64,000 nucleotides of DNA from Nymphaea colorata (lineage: Eukaryota > Streptophyta > Magnoliopsida > Nymphaeales > Nymphaeaceae), in NCBI RefSeq assembly GCF_008831285.2, contig NC_045144.1, positions 17,375,716 through 17,439,715 of the forward strand, in the 5' to 3' direction. How positions within the stretch are numbered: position 1 is the first letter of the stretch; every line of letters starts with the position of its first letter. Both the position numbers and the translations under genes were made by a program. Below the pieces are notes generated by a model. It worked only from the letters and a program-made list of their open reading frames with translations. It did no database searches and was not told the DNA's origin. Shown here one piece after another: positions 48,912-60,344 of this stretch.

Positions 48912-49250
48912 CATAGGATTTTTAAAGAACAGGGCGTATTACCTTCTAATAAGTAATTTGATAAAGAAAAACTACTTTTGTACAGAATGGAAGTTTTCTT
49001 AATTCAACACCTGAAGCAACCAGAACCTGCATATGGGACTTGATTATTCAGAGAGAAGGAACAGAGCATAAGAGGGTAAATAAAACTCTTACTGCTAGAA
49101 ATCTGCTAAGTTCACCTAGTCCCAGGGACTTTGTGCTATCCTATGGTTCCCACTGACCTGCTCATTGTACCACACTCCCTCCTCCTTTTTGTCAGCTTTG
49201 AGATGGTTCTGATCTTTTCACTGATTACATTTCCCTGGTCCTGTAAAAGA
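45926..49250. other. intergenic region with microsatellites, no supported gene
   Basis: 46,060-46,330 repeats GATCT/GAATCTGA-type words and looks like decayed repeat DNA. (CT)n(CA)n lies at 47,143-47,193, (TTA)n at about 48,350-48,369, (GT)n(GA)n at 48,841-48,907. Frames at 48,133-48,409 (+) do not match any family. The last ~150 nt before 49,251 are the 3' UTR side of the next gene. Confidence 0.45.
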
Positions 49251-51387
49251 TCATGTTTGCTCCATTTTCTGCATTAAACCGCCAGCCGCAACCCTGGAAC
49301 CTGCCATTACTTGATCTCTTAGTCCTTTCACATACTTGTACCTCTGCATTTCTAAATCATAATCATGCTTGTGCACTTGGTTTGCAGAGAGAGCAGTATC
49401 CATGATGTCCGAGCACCTTCCTTGATCACTGATCCCACTTTCCTGTTTCTGGTTACGACTTAAATCCCATTCAATGCCTTCAATGACCCCTGTCTCAAAT
49501 GAAAGGGAAGTGGCTTTTAGTCTCTCCAAATCTTGTGATCTGAAATTACAGCCATCTTCTTCTCGGGCTGCACCAGAAGCATAACTCCACTTGTAGCCTC
49601 TGCTACTTTCATCCCTGTTCAACTCAATGGAATGAAGATCACTATCCACGGAGTCATTGTCATCAACATTCTGATCATGGCCACTCTTTTCTGGAATTAT
49701 ATTTTCAGCTTGCTGTTCTTTATCGGTACTGACACAAGCTGTCGAGTTTTTATGGTTTGTTGCTGGACTTTTTGTCTTGAGAAAGACCTCAAGCTCCTTT
49801 TTCAGCTTGTCAAGAACAGCATTCTTCTCCTCGAGCTGAAACCTGGCATCCGCAAGTTTCATCTGAACCCTTTCTTCTCGCCAGACATCAGCCAACTGAA
49901 GCATCTCCCTCTCCCTCTCCACTTCTTCCCATGCCTTTGCAGATTCCTTCTTTAATTCTTCCGCCTCTGCTTTGTCTTCACTCATTCCCCGTGCCAATTC
50001 ATCACAAAGTTCCTCCATCACTTGCCTAACCTTCCTCTCGCTGCCCAATTCCTTCAAAGCTTTTGCCAACAAGGCCTTTGTCTCTGTCAATTCCTCAGCT
50101 AACTTCTTATTCATGCTCTCCATTCTCCTCCTCAGTTTCCTTTCGACCTCCAATTCAGCTGCAGCAGTTTGAACGACGTCCTGAATCCTGTCTCGCTCTC
50201 TGCTCTTCCATGCCGCCTTCTCCTCTGCAAAGCGTTTCATCATGTATTCGATCTCACGACGATCTGATCTATGCTCTTCAACCAACCGATCAATCTGAAC
50301 GCGGGCTTTTTTGAGCTCTTCTCTCAATGCGGACACAATGGACATACTGGTCGAGTGCTGCTCTTCAAGGCCCCATATTCGATTAAGGATCTTCAACAAC
50401 TCTTTATAAGTGGAAGAACAGTGACCATTATCCTTAATATGATTCCTTAATGCAACTAAAGACTCGGATGACATTAGATCCCTCGATCGAGCTTCAATCT
50501 ATAAATCAAATCGTCGATGATCAAAAGTAAATAAAAGGATTTCACAAGCATAATTTCTTCAAGTAGGGAAAGAAAATCAGCATTTGTTTCAGTAAAACCA
50601 TTAGAAAAGTGGCGCTAAGAACATACTGTATTAAGTACCATGAAAAAACTGAAGTAAAGAGAGCGAAAAATAAAAGATCAACAGAGTGGTTTACATACTG
50701 AAGCAGAGAACAGAAAACTGATCTACCTCCATTAAGCTAGTACGGCTTAGTGAATCAAATCCTTGAAATTTGTATTTCTGCGAAATTGCCGCGAATCTTC
50801 TTCTCAGGCTACCAGTCCCCGATTGATCCGTGGTCTTCAAAACAGAAAGGAAAAGAAAAGGCGGATGGGCACCCGCAAAATCTATCATTCACAAAGCCGA
50901 AACAAACAAAACAACCAAGCGGAAGCCGAAAAGAAGGAGAAAGGAAAAAACGGACTCATACCTCAGATACAGGAGTATGAGGGGGATCAGAGAGATGGCG
51001 CGGCAACGAGCCTGAGACTGCGGACCTTCGGTCATGACTGCAGAGGCTCGATCTACCCTTCCGCAATTTCTTCTGTAGATTCACTTCCCTAAGCCGCTCA
51101 ACACGCGGGATCTCGTTCATCTCCCACAGCGTAGCAGCAAGCTTCCTGGCTGAGACGGGGCCCTGCTTAGCCTTCTGAGCAACGGTCTGCGAAAGAGGGG
51201 ACTCGACGAACGCCACTGGGGACCGAGAGCGAGAGCACATCTTCCAGGTGGGCATAGGCGTACTCGATCCTCCCCTTCTTCCCACCAAAATCGCTCGTTT
51301 CAGCCTCTGGTTAGTCAGAATGGACGAAGTAGACGATGAGGAGGAACACCTACGTTTCCGAATCTTGCATGCGCTCTTCAGCACCAT
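49251..51387 (-). CDS. coiled-coil protein of the At5g41620 family, 3 coding exons
   Basis: The product belongs to a plant-specific family, often annotated as intracellular transport protein USO1-like, with no settled function. Coding exons (minus strand): 51387-50962, 50834-50727, 50498-49251, all joined in phase 0 by GT-AG introns, giving 593 aa. The N-terminus is basic and serine-rich, with the family block ARKLAATLWEMNEIP. Exon 2 encodes SGTGSLRRRFAA. From about residue 205 to 425 lies a long heptad-rich coiled coil (LKILNRIWGLEEQHSTSMS, ELEVERKLRRRMESMNKKLA, MEELCDELARGMSEDKAEAE, REERVQMKLADARFQLEEK), the most conserved part of the family. The C-terminal third is polar and probably disordered. 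An in-frame GTG at 51435 lies upstream, but the first ATG is 51387. No membrane segment seen, so a cytoplasmic or cytoskeletal role is only inference. Confidence 0.88.
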
Positions 51388-52706
51388 CTCTGCTCCTAGT
51401 CTTCTCTTCGGCACTCCGGAATGACCACAACGCACAGAGAGAAGGAGAGAGAGGAGAGAGAAGAGAATCGTTTACGGGATGAGAAACAATCTTTTGTGTG
51501 AAAGGAAAAAATCGTTTATGTGTTGGAAGTGGAAATGAACGATCGAGCCCTCACGTTTTCCATGGCCATTCGACCGTTTTAACATTCCCAAAATCTCCTC
51601 TGTTCAGAATCGTTGTCCTTTCTATCAATTGGGGGGGAGAGAGAGAGAGAGAGAGGGAGAGGCTTTCTCTTCCCTGCTACTGTCTGCTGCTTCTGCTTGA
51701 TACTTGCAGGTTTTTATTCTACCCTTTTACCTTTTATTCCTCCCATGATGTTTCTGAGCACCCCCCTCCCTCGAGCATTCTTTCCCAAGAAACCCCTTCT
51801 TGTTTCTGAGGCAGAACAAGAAGAAACTGCTTAATTTATGCAGAAAACACCAATAAGAATGGGTTGATCGCTTTAATACGTTTCACAGTTTTTAATGGAA
51901 AGTATTGAGAATGTGGGTCTGTAAACCACACGAGGGGGTGACCCCAGACTGCCCACGTTCCGTTCCTCTTTTCTCTACATAAAAAAATAATGTTTCAGTT
52001 AGTGGCATCCATGGATCCATTTGCTTCAGTCCCTTCCTGCCCAAGCCCACCGGCCGCCAACCAATTTCATATTCATTCTCCACTCTGTTTTTCGCCACTC
52101 TGTTTTTTGCAGAAGCTGAGATCAATTTACTTGGGTTTATACCTGTGGAAAATTTGTGGAGTTGAAAATAAAAGTTTTCATTGGAAACACGACCATAAGC
52201 TGCTCAAAGCGATGAAGTTTGCCTTGAATGTGAAGTTCCAGGAATGGATTCATTAATGGCAGTTCGGCAGGAATGACTTTGTTAATTGCTCTAAGATGAG
52301 GATGAAGTGAAGAGAGCCCAACACAGCAGAAGACATTCTCACTAAGCTCATGGTCTTTGGCGCAGATATAACTTGGAAATCTTTTCCCTGGAAATGCTGG
52401 CAAAAGAAGCAGATGAAAGCAGCCTTCAAAGCGTGTAAGGACAGTTTTTATTTGGCATTTTCTCTGACTTTGCTTTCGATCATTCCTTTTCCCAACAGTT
52501 CAACTTGCTTCTGTGGGAGCCGAAAAAAGCAGGACTGAAACAACCACTCAAGCTCGGCTAGTTTAAGCTATTTAGCTCAAAGGTAGACCCATTTAAAAGA
52601 ACGAATCGAATCAAAGTTAGGTAAATCGAATATATATATATATATATATATATATATCAAACCTTTTGATGTATTTGGTAGTTTTCATTTTTCACCTAAG
52701 GTGGGT
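51388..52706. other. intergenic, upstream of the At5g41620-like gene
   Basis: 51,388-51,480 should hold the 5' UTR, with GAGAGA runs on the plus strand (51,438-51,466). Another (GA)n lies at 51,632-51,660. (TA)n at 52,630-52,657. No gene was recognised; the frame 52,137-52,403 (-) has no family signature. Confidence 0.45.
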
Positions 52707-52723
52707 CTCAATTCAATACTTTT

Positions 52724-53081
52724 TTTTTTCTCTTTTGTCCTTCTCCCTACCTGTCTGCTTTCTGGGGTCGTGGCTCATTTCAGCTTGGTGGCGCATTTGG
52801 AAGGAGCACAACAACAGAGTCTTCAGGGGCGCCTTCTCTTCGTCAGATTCTGTGGGTCGTCTTGTGTAGGGAGATGTCCAATTTGCCATTAAATTGAGGC
52901 ACCGCTGTACGTTTGCGGCTACGTGACTGTGTCACCTCGTCTTTCTTCTCTCTTCTTGCCTTTCTTCTTCTTCTGTGCATTGTATTGTATATTTTATTTT
53001 TTGGCTCTTGTTTTGCGATTTGTTTTTTTATTTAGGGGACCTCTTGTCCTTAAATTTTGTTATATATTCCCATTTTATCGG
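52724..53081 (+). mobile_element. 5'-truncated LINE fragment, 358 bp, with 17-bp target duplication
   Basis: CTCAATTCAATACTTTT occurs exactly at 52,707-52,723 and again at 53,082-53,098, bracketing the insert. Inside, 52,770-52,870 encodes AWWRIWKEHNNRVFRG, the end of the zinc-finger region (zf-RVT) that follows reverse transcriptase in plant LINEs. After a stop comes a T-rich 3' UTR-like stretch. Truncation at the 5' end and a long target duplication are hallmarks of target-primed reverse transcription. Confidence 0.8.
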
Positions 53082-53098
53082 CTCAATTCAATACTTTT

Positions 53099-54559
53099 GT
53101 CATCCTAAGGAAGAAAGCAATGCTCTCAGCTGGGCGAAGCTTGAACCATAAAGCTTTAACTGAGGTGGGTCTAACCTAACGTCTAGCTTGATCTCAAACC
53201 TCAACTCCACTTAGTCAAACCCCAGCGATGCACTTGGTTGAACAGAGAGAGAGAGAACAAGAACTTGGTTCGACTGCTCCTTAATACCATTAGGATCTTC
53301 TAAGAATTGAATTAAGGACATGACTACACCACACCACCTAACCCAGCCGGTTGCATTCATAAAAGAAAACATTGGACATTTGACCCGAATGGAGTTTTTT
53401 ATTATATGAACAGCAGTCATAGTTGAATACACTCAAGACAAGAAGACAAATTCTCTATTTCATTGGAACAACCGCATGGAACACAGATTAAGACTTGGAG
53501 AAAAAAAGGGAAAAAGGAACTCTAGTGAAGGTTGAGATAAGGTTTGTCAGCTAAGCTGCTACTTAGACAAGCACCATATGTTTTAGTTAAATGCATTTTG
53601 GTGACTTTATTAAGGCAATGTGTTTGATGCACACAACAGTCGCGGACCTAGAGTGGTTCCACTTTTTTGCGTGAGAATTTTTTCTAAAATCAATGAAAAA
53701 CACGGGGTAAAGTTTCCTGTGCTTGATGTTGCAGGAAAAAACGGTCCGAACAGGGAGAATTTCTTTGATGCACAATATTTTTCCTGCGCATTAAACATTT
53801 TTCCTGCGCATTAAACAGAGCCCAAGTTATTTAACCTGCTGCAGGAAAACCTTGTTGTGCAACCAGAATACGTTTAGAATATCCGTCTGCTTCGTGGAAT
53901 CAAGATCTCCTACTTTTCAAGATCGCTTCTTGCACCGCTCGATCTTTTTTCACTTTTGCCAAAAGAAATCCATTTGAGTTGTTCATTTTTTGACCAAGAA
54001 AAGGTGGGTTTGATCGTTTTAGCACCACATATATTTTGAAACTTGAATAAAAAGCAGCGACGTGTAATAATTAAAAGTTCAATCAGCTTCCTTGAATAGC
54101 TAGGAGGTCTGGTGCTCTTTAATCGTCGTTCGATAGGTACAGCTACAAATTGCCTGGCTAAAATTCTAACCTAATTCCAAAGAGGGGGCTAAAAATAATT
54201 CTGGAACGCCAGTTACTCCACAATATTTTTTCTACATTTCATTTCTTTGAACCGCAGAAAAAATATTCTGGAATTCCGGGTGCATCAGATGTCCTCTTTG
54301 AGAAAATTTGTCCTTCTTAAGAATTTTTTTGTTAATGTCATCTAAAGTAAAAAGATGCCGTTTAGTGTAGTTTTTAACCTCTGAGTGAGAAGCTTCTATT
54401 TTAAGGTGAGCAAGATGATAATGATTCAGCCCAATGAGGAGACGTTATCTTCTCATCTTAGAACCACACACTCAAATCCATATGAAACAGGGTAGGGAAA
54501 TAAAATCAAAAGATTTTGTTGGGTGGAGGTTGGTTGAAGTTGTCCCGATGTCCAGTTAT
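53099..54559. other. intergenic repeat debris
   Basis: 53,615-53,822 has MITE-like ends (GGCAATGTGTTTGATGC and, reverse-complemented, GGCTCTGTTTAATGCGC) and an internal perfect 19-bp tandem copy of TTTTTCCTGCGCATTAAAC (about 53,778-53,816), but no clear target duplication. 54,216-54,265 contains an imperfect stem of AATATTTTTTCT with AGAAAAAATATT. No gene. Confidence 0.4.
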
Positions 54560-54772
54560 TTATAGGTAAAAAAAAAAAATAGCGACGTTTACCAGTATAG
54601 TTTTTACCGACGACCCTTATGATGTCGAAAATAATTTATTATTGTCGACACGGTCGGATGTCGATAATAATCAATTTTTACCTACGTGGCGATGATTTTT
54701 ACTGATACTCTATTCAAGAACGATATCACGAAATGTCAGATAAAACTGTCTTTGTCTATGTCTTCTGTAGTG
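54560..54772. mobile_element. CACTA-type transposon terminus
   Basis: Read on the minus strand the segment begins CACTACAGAAGACATAG, the canonical CACTA terminal motif. Subterminal repeats such as GGTAAAAA, CAGTAAAAATCATCG, TTATCGACATC and GTCGGTAAAAAC follow. The opposite end and a transposase were not found in the window, so this is either a solo end or one border of a deleted element. Confidence 0.65.
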
Positions 54773-55206
54773 AGGAGCATAGCCCTACACATTTCTATAC
54801 CACCAGCTTGATCAGCTACGCTATCATCCAACAAAAATTACAAAAAATATTATAAATCTTACTACCTTCAATTTGAGAATAGAAAAGGTCGATCTTCATT
54901 CCCTCTCCTACCACTAAGTGATGGAGAAGTGGTCAAAAGAAAATTAATGAATCAGAAAAAGTGGGAGCCATCAACTCCTAGATTTGAAAACTACCACCTT
55001 TTCCGGTTACCAAATCTCTTTTTCTGCTTTGCTAAAGAGTAAGAACTATCCAGTCGATGTCACTTCTCATGTAAAAGCATTGCCATTTGGAAATATTTAC
55101 TTTTGACCAAAAACCCTCACTTGCCAAACACCACATATCCCTCGCCTCCCGTCTCTGCCTGCGCATGACATCAAACTAAAATAAGCGGCAACCATCCGCC
55201 ACCTTC

Positions 55207-55211
<5 letters not shown>

Positions 55212-55247
<36 letters not shown>
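55212..55247. repeat. (TA)n microsatellite
   Basis: About 18 TA units. Confidence 0.9.
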
Positions 55248-55248
<1 letters not shown>

Positions 55249-55440
55249 CACCGTCATATTGCCCGGCTTCAAACTTTTAGCAGCACCCAAAAGAGTCCAC
55301 TTAAATCACGGCAGCTACCCACCACCCCCATTATTTTAGTTAATAAGGCAAGGAAGGCCTCACTGGCCTGAATTAATGGAGGAGCTAGAAATTCATGTGG
55401 TGGGGGAAAGGAGAGAAGTGAGGAGAGGAAAAGACACTAG

Positions 55441-55625
55441 TGGGCATCGGGCCGGCTCGGTTTGATAACCGAAACTCGAGCTCAGGATGTTTGAAACTTG
55501 AGTCTGAACTCAGCCCTGTTCGGTTAAAATAAAAAATATATACCCGGTCGAATCGATCCGAGCTGGTTTTTTTGGGTTCGCACCTGGGTGGGTCCGATTA
55601 GGTTGAGTACTCGACCGGATGCCTA
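55441..55625. mobile_element. short hAT-like MITE candidate, 185 bp
   Basis: The left end TGGGCATCGGGCCGG and the reverse complement of the right end TAGGCATCCGGTCGAG are similar, with subterminal GGTTCG/CGGTCGA words. The flanks (ACACTAG and AAATGTAT) do not form a matching duplication, so the borders may be off or decayed. Confidence 0.4.
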
Positions 55626-57225
55626 AAATGTATGTATGCTCTCCTAGCACTAGGCTTTGCATATGAGCTATGGTGGCGCAGACAGACCATGTGATCCAGC
55701 TGGAGCAGGCCTACGCACCACCCCCTCCTACATGCCCACTCGGACCCATAGCCCACTATTTATTAGGGAAGCTTGGGCTACTGGAACATTATGAAGATGA
55801 TCACGTTGTCTTTTTTAGAAAGAAACAAATAGATATGAAGGTTGAAAGTTAACACTGTGACAAAAAGAAAGTGACGCCCATATGAGAGCTCGCTAATGTG
55901 TCTGAAGGACACATTTGTTCCAAATTAGCATGTTAATGTTCGTTCATGTGATACCATTTCAGTAAGTAACACGCATCTGGTACATGGTAGAATATAACTA
56001 TCTCTCTCTCTCTCTCTAAAAAAAAATTCAAATGTACTGGATGCCAACTGTTGTTGAATGACTAAATATTAAAAATCTATTACCAAAATCGTCGTATTGA
56101 AAAAGGAGGAGATTGTATAAAGAGCATCCGATTAAAAAAGACGGATGACCGGACATACACACGTGTTTGCACACGTCCAATATGTTTATGTGAGGTGTGG
56201 GAAACACCAGCTCATGTCGCCATCGATAAATAATTCAATCTTCCACTAAAAAACAGTGGGCATCCCTCGCCATCGACTCCCCTTCCCTGTTCAACCAGCG
56301 ATTTCCATGTGTCATATCCATTATCCCACGACATAATTGGAGAGCCCAGAGTAGTTTATGTATGTTTTTTTTATGATGCCTAGAGGATTCGAACTGTGTC
56401 TATCATATATACTAATTAATGGCAACTCTCAACAAAAATATTCCATTGCAATTCGCCCTCCTTATATACTAATGCAATTCTTATCGTTGGTACATTATTG
56501 TTTCACGAAGAAAAGAGTAAAAATTTTACTCGTGAGATCGAAAAGTGGTGTGGTGTTTCTCAAAAGAAAAAAGCATATAAGACACAAGGGGAGGGGACTC
56601 CCATTTGATCTCGTGTTTGTTTTGGGTATGTTATTGACTGACTGGTAATTTAGTTTGCTAGTGTCGATTCCACATTTATTGCTTCTGCTTAAAATTTGGC
56701 AGCGCAAAAGTCCAAAGCGAGATCAGTGGACCCATGATGGTTTAGCAGTATGTTGTTGGCTTCTAATCCCCCGACACCTTAAGTTAGTGATGGTGACAAA
56801 CCCCAATTATTTAGCATTATATTTGACAGTTAGTCTCGAGACAGATTATCGAACCCTGTTCCCATGACAATGATGGCACTTGGCCTAAAGAACGGTGGAC
56901 AAATTTCCTTCCATCCAAAGCAAACAGGAAGCCAACATCGTGCCCCCGTGTCTCTCTTCTATCTATTCATTTGATTTAAGGCGAAGCATTCTTCAAGAGA
57001 AAAACCTCGCCCCTACCACTAAGCGCTACAAGGACAACGTATTATAAAATATCTCACTTCTTTTCATTCAATTTCATGCAATTGGATCGTTCGGTTTCAT
57101 TCAGGTTCAGATTGGTCTCGGATCTAATTTAGAGTTAGATTATTAGATTTTCTCTTTTTTTTTTCAAGAATGAGATGGTTTGTGAAAGAGGATTATCTGC
57201 GATTAAAGTTTCGTTTGGTTATTAT
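55626..57225. other. intergenic, no supported gene
   Basis: Frames at 55,670-55,852 (+) and 56,358-56,648 (+) lack family signatures. (CT)n lies at about 56,000-56,018. Nothing else recognised. Confidence 0.4.
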
Positions 57226-57239
57226 TGTTAAAAAATAAA

Positions 57240-57745
57240 TAATGTTGGTGACTTATAAGGGAATAATATATGTGGAGATAAAGATACCAACCAAAATAAT
57301 AATGACATTGTCATCAACAAGGAGGGTGATTGGTGTGGCAAAGGAAATCAATTGGAATATCTCTTAGACTTTCCAAATACGTCTTCAAGTTGGAGGGAAG
57401 ATGAAAATAAGAAGCGTTATGCAAAATATCTAACATTGTCAAACGTGATCTTCCCAACAAAAGAAATGTTTAAATTACTAAAGATAATATTGGGACACAT
57501 AAGGGAATAATATCTGTATAGACAAAAATGCCAACAAAAACAGTAATAAAATTACTATTAACAAGGATGGCCGTATAGGCTGGCATTGCAAGAAAAATCA
57601 GAAGAAATATCTAGAAATTATTGTAAAAATTGAGTATAAATATCAAATCTCACACTATCGATCTTTCAAACCTAATCAGTGATGGTGTTCCGTGGTGTTG
57701 AATCGCATAGTTTTATTATTTTTATGTTTTTTTGACAACATCCAA
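57240..57745. repeat. two-unit tandem repeat, first locus
   Basis: Two diverged units of about 244 bp start ACTTATAAGGGAATAATAT (57251) and ACACATAAGGGAATAATAT (57495). Each continues with a phrase like AAAGATACCAACCAAAATA or AAAAATGCCAACAAAAACA and then a run like CATTGTCATCAACAAGG. The second unit ends near GAGTATAAATATCAAATCT. The same arrangement recurs at 62.5 kb. Confidence 0.65.
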
Positions 57746-57847
57746 GGGTTCACAGTTAGGATTTCTTTTATCTTTAACTTTTTAAGCAGAAAAAAGAAAA
57801 CATGAGTCTATTTTCTGGCCATGCTCCTTTTTGTTTTTTATTCCCTT

Positions 57848-58663
57848 TTAATGACGCTTCTTTTGTGGGCAGTGGACGAAATCTGATATTTTAATTAGAT
57901 CTACATGTCTTCCTTCATTATAGATACATATATATGGATTCCATACATTTGTGAAGCGCATAGATAGCAGTCACTTTAATTTAAACTGCAGCCAATTACG
58001 AATTTACAGTTGCAGTACAAGCTAAGCTATACTGGGGAGCTTTGAAGGCACGAGGGCAGAAGAAAAGAATAAAAGGGGATGTAGAAGTAAGTTTTACTCC
58101 TACATCCCCTTTTATTCTTTTCTTCTGCCTTCATGCCTTCGAAATCCAAAGATCCTTTGTATAGCTTAGTTTTTACTGCGCTTCACAAATGTGTAGGATC
58201 CATATATGTGTATCTACAATGAAGAAATATGGATTCTATACATTTGTGAAGCCAATAGATAGAAATCATTTTAATTGAAACTGCATGCAATTACAAATTT
58301 ACATTTACAGTAAAAACTAAGCTATACAAGGGAGCTTTGGATTTCGAAGGCACGAGTGCAGAGGAAAAGAATAAAAGGGAATGTGGAGGAAACTATGCTA
58401 TACGAAGGAGCTTTGAATCTACATCCCCTTTTATCCTTTTCCTCTGCCTTCATGCCTTCGAAATCCAATGCTCGCTCGTATACCTCTATTTTTACTGTAA
58501 CTGTAAATTTGTAATTGCACACAGTTTAAATTAAAGTGATTGCTGTCTATGCGCTTCACAATTGTATAAGATCCATATATATGTATCTACAATGAAGGAA
58601 GACGTGTAGATGTAATTAAAATATCAGATTTCGTCCATTGCCCACAAAAGAAACGTCATTAAA
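57848..58663. mobile_element. nested double fold-back element, about 816 bp
   Basis: The outer arms pair: left TTTAATGACGCTTCTTTTGT and the reverse complement of the right end TTTAATGACGTTTCTTTTGT, each continuing GGGCA(A/G)TGGACGAAATC. Inside are two fold-back units. The first has a perfect 30-bp stem (58,055-58,084 with 58,099-58,128) around a 14-nt loop; the second has a near-perfect stem (about 58,357-58,388 with 58,416-58,447). Between them the first unit's right arm is shortened, and the second unit's left arm is complete. No protein is encoded and no target duplication could be fixed. Class is probably a fold-back MITE. Confidence 0.8.
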
Positions 58664-59778
58664 TGAAAAATCATTGTATTTACATGATAATGCAATAAAA
58701 GGAATAAACCAATCATGTGCTATTGAATACCCCCACAAAAAGAGCATACCAATACCATCAATTGTAGCAGGCATCCAGACATGCATATCAAAAATACCAT
58801 CAGATCCGATTTGAAAAGGCTGATACGGCTCTGTATCGGTTAATAAACAAACTGATGAAAGGAACTAAATACAAACTCCGGAAGTTAATTGAAAGTTTAA
58901 TACAAGGCAATGCATGTAGCATTGTAGCGGATACACATCATTTTTTTTTTTTTTTTTCATTAGGAGAGCCGGGTTGTAGTAATAGGGTCATACGCTCGTT
59001 ATATACAAAGGGTAACACACAAAAATCGATTTGAACACATGGGAAGCCATTGTACAGGACGGGGTGTGCCTGAGTCCAGGCTGCGCCTTCTTCAGCATAG
59101 GCTGGATGGTATGCGGTGGTCCGGAACTTGCTCCCAACTCTTCCTCGTTTCTTCTCTTGATGAGAAGCTAGGCCGCCGGGCGTGGTGGCCAAACTGGAAG
59201 CAGTCTTTAACTCAAACTGGCTCATTTGAACTGGTGACTTAAGTTTTCAAAGCATGAAGAAGAAGCCTTCCTGTGGAAGGCCATGAAGTAGGAAAATATG
59301 CCCATCACTTGATTGTATTCGCGACTTTGAGTTTGTTTTAATTGTGTGGTGCAACTCCTCATGCATGAATCTTGCAGCTGGAAAATAAGCCAGGCTCGCT
59401 CGTCATTCGACTCGTCTCCTCTCGTGAAAATACTTATTTGTGATGGCTAAATAGCTAGCTTTAACAAAAATGCATGGACAAAATACATCTTTGAATGTGT
59501 GCAGTCCAGTGCGCCTTGCGGAGTTTGGTGGACTGGCTCCGATAAGTGGCTGCTGGCTCGAGTAACATGGGTATAAAGTAGTACTAGTTGTTGATGTATA
59601 TTAAACTCAATACCAGGCACCAAGACAATCCTGAACCATTTTAGAGAAAGGGAGGTAGGGGCTACCTCAAACCCCCATGTTAGTATAACTTTTGTACTGC
59701 AAATTTTCATCTGCTGATCTGCTTTCTTTCTCTCCCTTTCTTTATCTCTCTCACACGCACAGACACAGTATAACTGTC
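58664..59778. other. intergenic, no supported gene
   Basis: A poly(T) run lies at about 58,941-58,958. Frames at 58,938-59,225 (-) and 59,447-59,800 (-) have no family signature. A CT-rich tract at 59,714-59,756 immediately precedes the long hairpin. Confidence 0.4.
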
Positions 59779-59976
59779 GTTTCTCAGGAGCCAAGACCAA
59801 AAGAGATTCTCAAGCCCCTCTTCTGCTCAAGAGAACTTGGCCAAAAATCGACATCTTCCATAACTTTCTGGTTGTAATGGCAGCAGAAAGTGCTGGAAGA
59901 TGTCTATTTTTGGCCAATTTCTCTTGAGCAGAAGAGGTGTTTGAGAGTCTCTTTTAGACTTGGCTCCCTGAGAGAG
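59779..59976. ncRNA. long perfect-type hairpin, candidate young MIRNA or siRNA locus
   Basis: Arms 59,779-59,870 and 59,884-59,976 pair over about 92 bp with roughly nine mismatches and one bulge, around a 13-nt loop. The longest unbroken block is TTCTCTTGAGCAGAAGAGG with its complement. An arm of this length with even, high complementarity is what an inverted duplication of a transcribed sequence leaves, the proposed origin of young plant MIRNA genes. No known miRNA sequence was recognised, and transcription is unproven. Confidence 0.5.
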
Positions 59977-60311
59977 AGAGAGAGAGAGAATGTGCAATGG
60001 GAGGAGAGTGCGCAAAATGACAAAGAGGGGTTGAAGAGAAAGAAGGGGGTTTGCGGATTGGAGAAAGTCGAGGAATTTGAGATTTATATGTTCGTTCCTT
60101 TTTGAAAGACGAGGAAATGGAGATGATGCAACTGGCTTTGAATGGCACGCCATGGTGTAGCATGCAGAGACTTTACCATCTTCAACAGAAGCTAAGAAGA
60201 AGAACAAGAGATGAAAATGGTGGGAAACTCTGATACCAGAGCCCAGCTCCTCTGGAACTCTCCTGTCGTGCTTCATTATACCTTAAGGTTGCAATATGGT
60301 TTCCTTTTTTG

Positions 60312-60344
<33 letters not shown>

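Noticed and set aside
58322-58534. Pair of similar peptides on opposite strands taken as a conserved gene
   Set aside because: Explained by the palindromic fold-back, not by coding selection.
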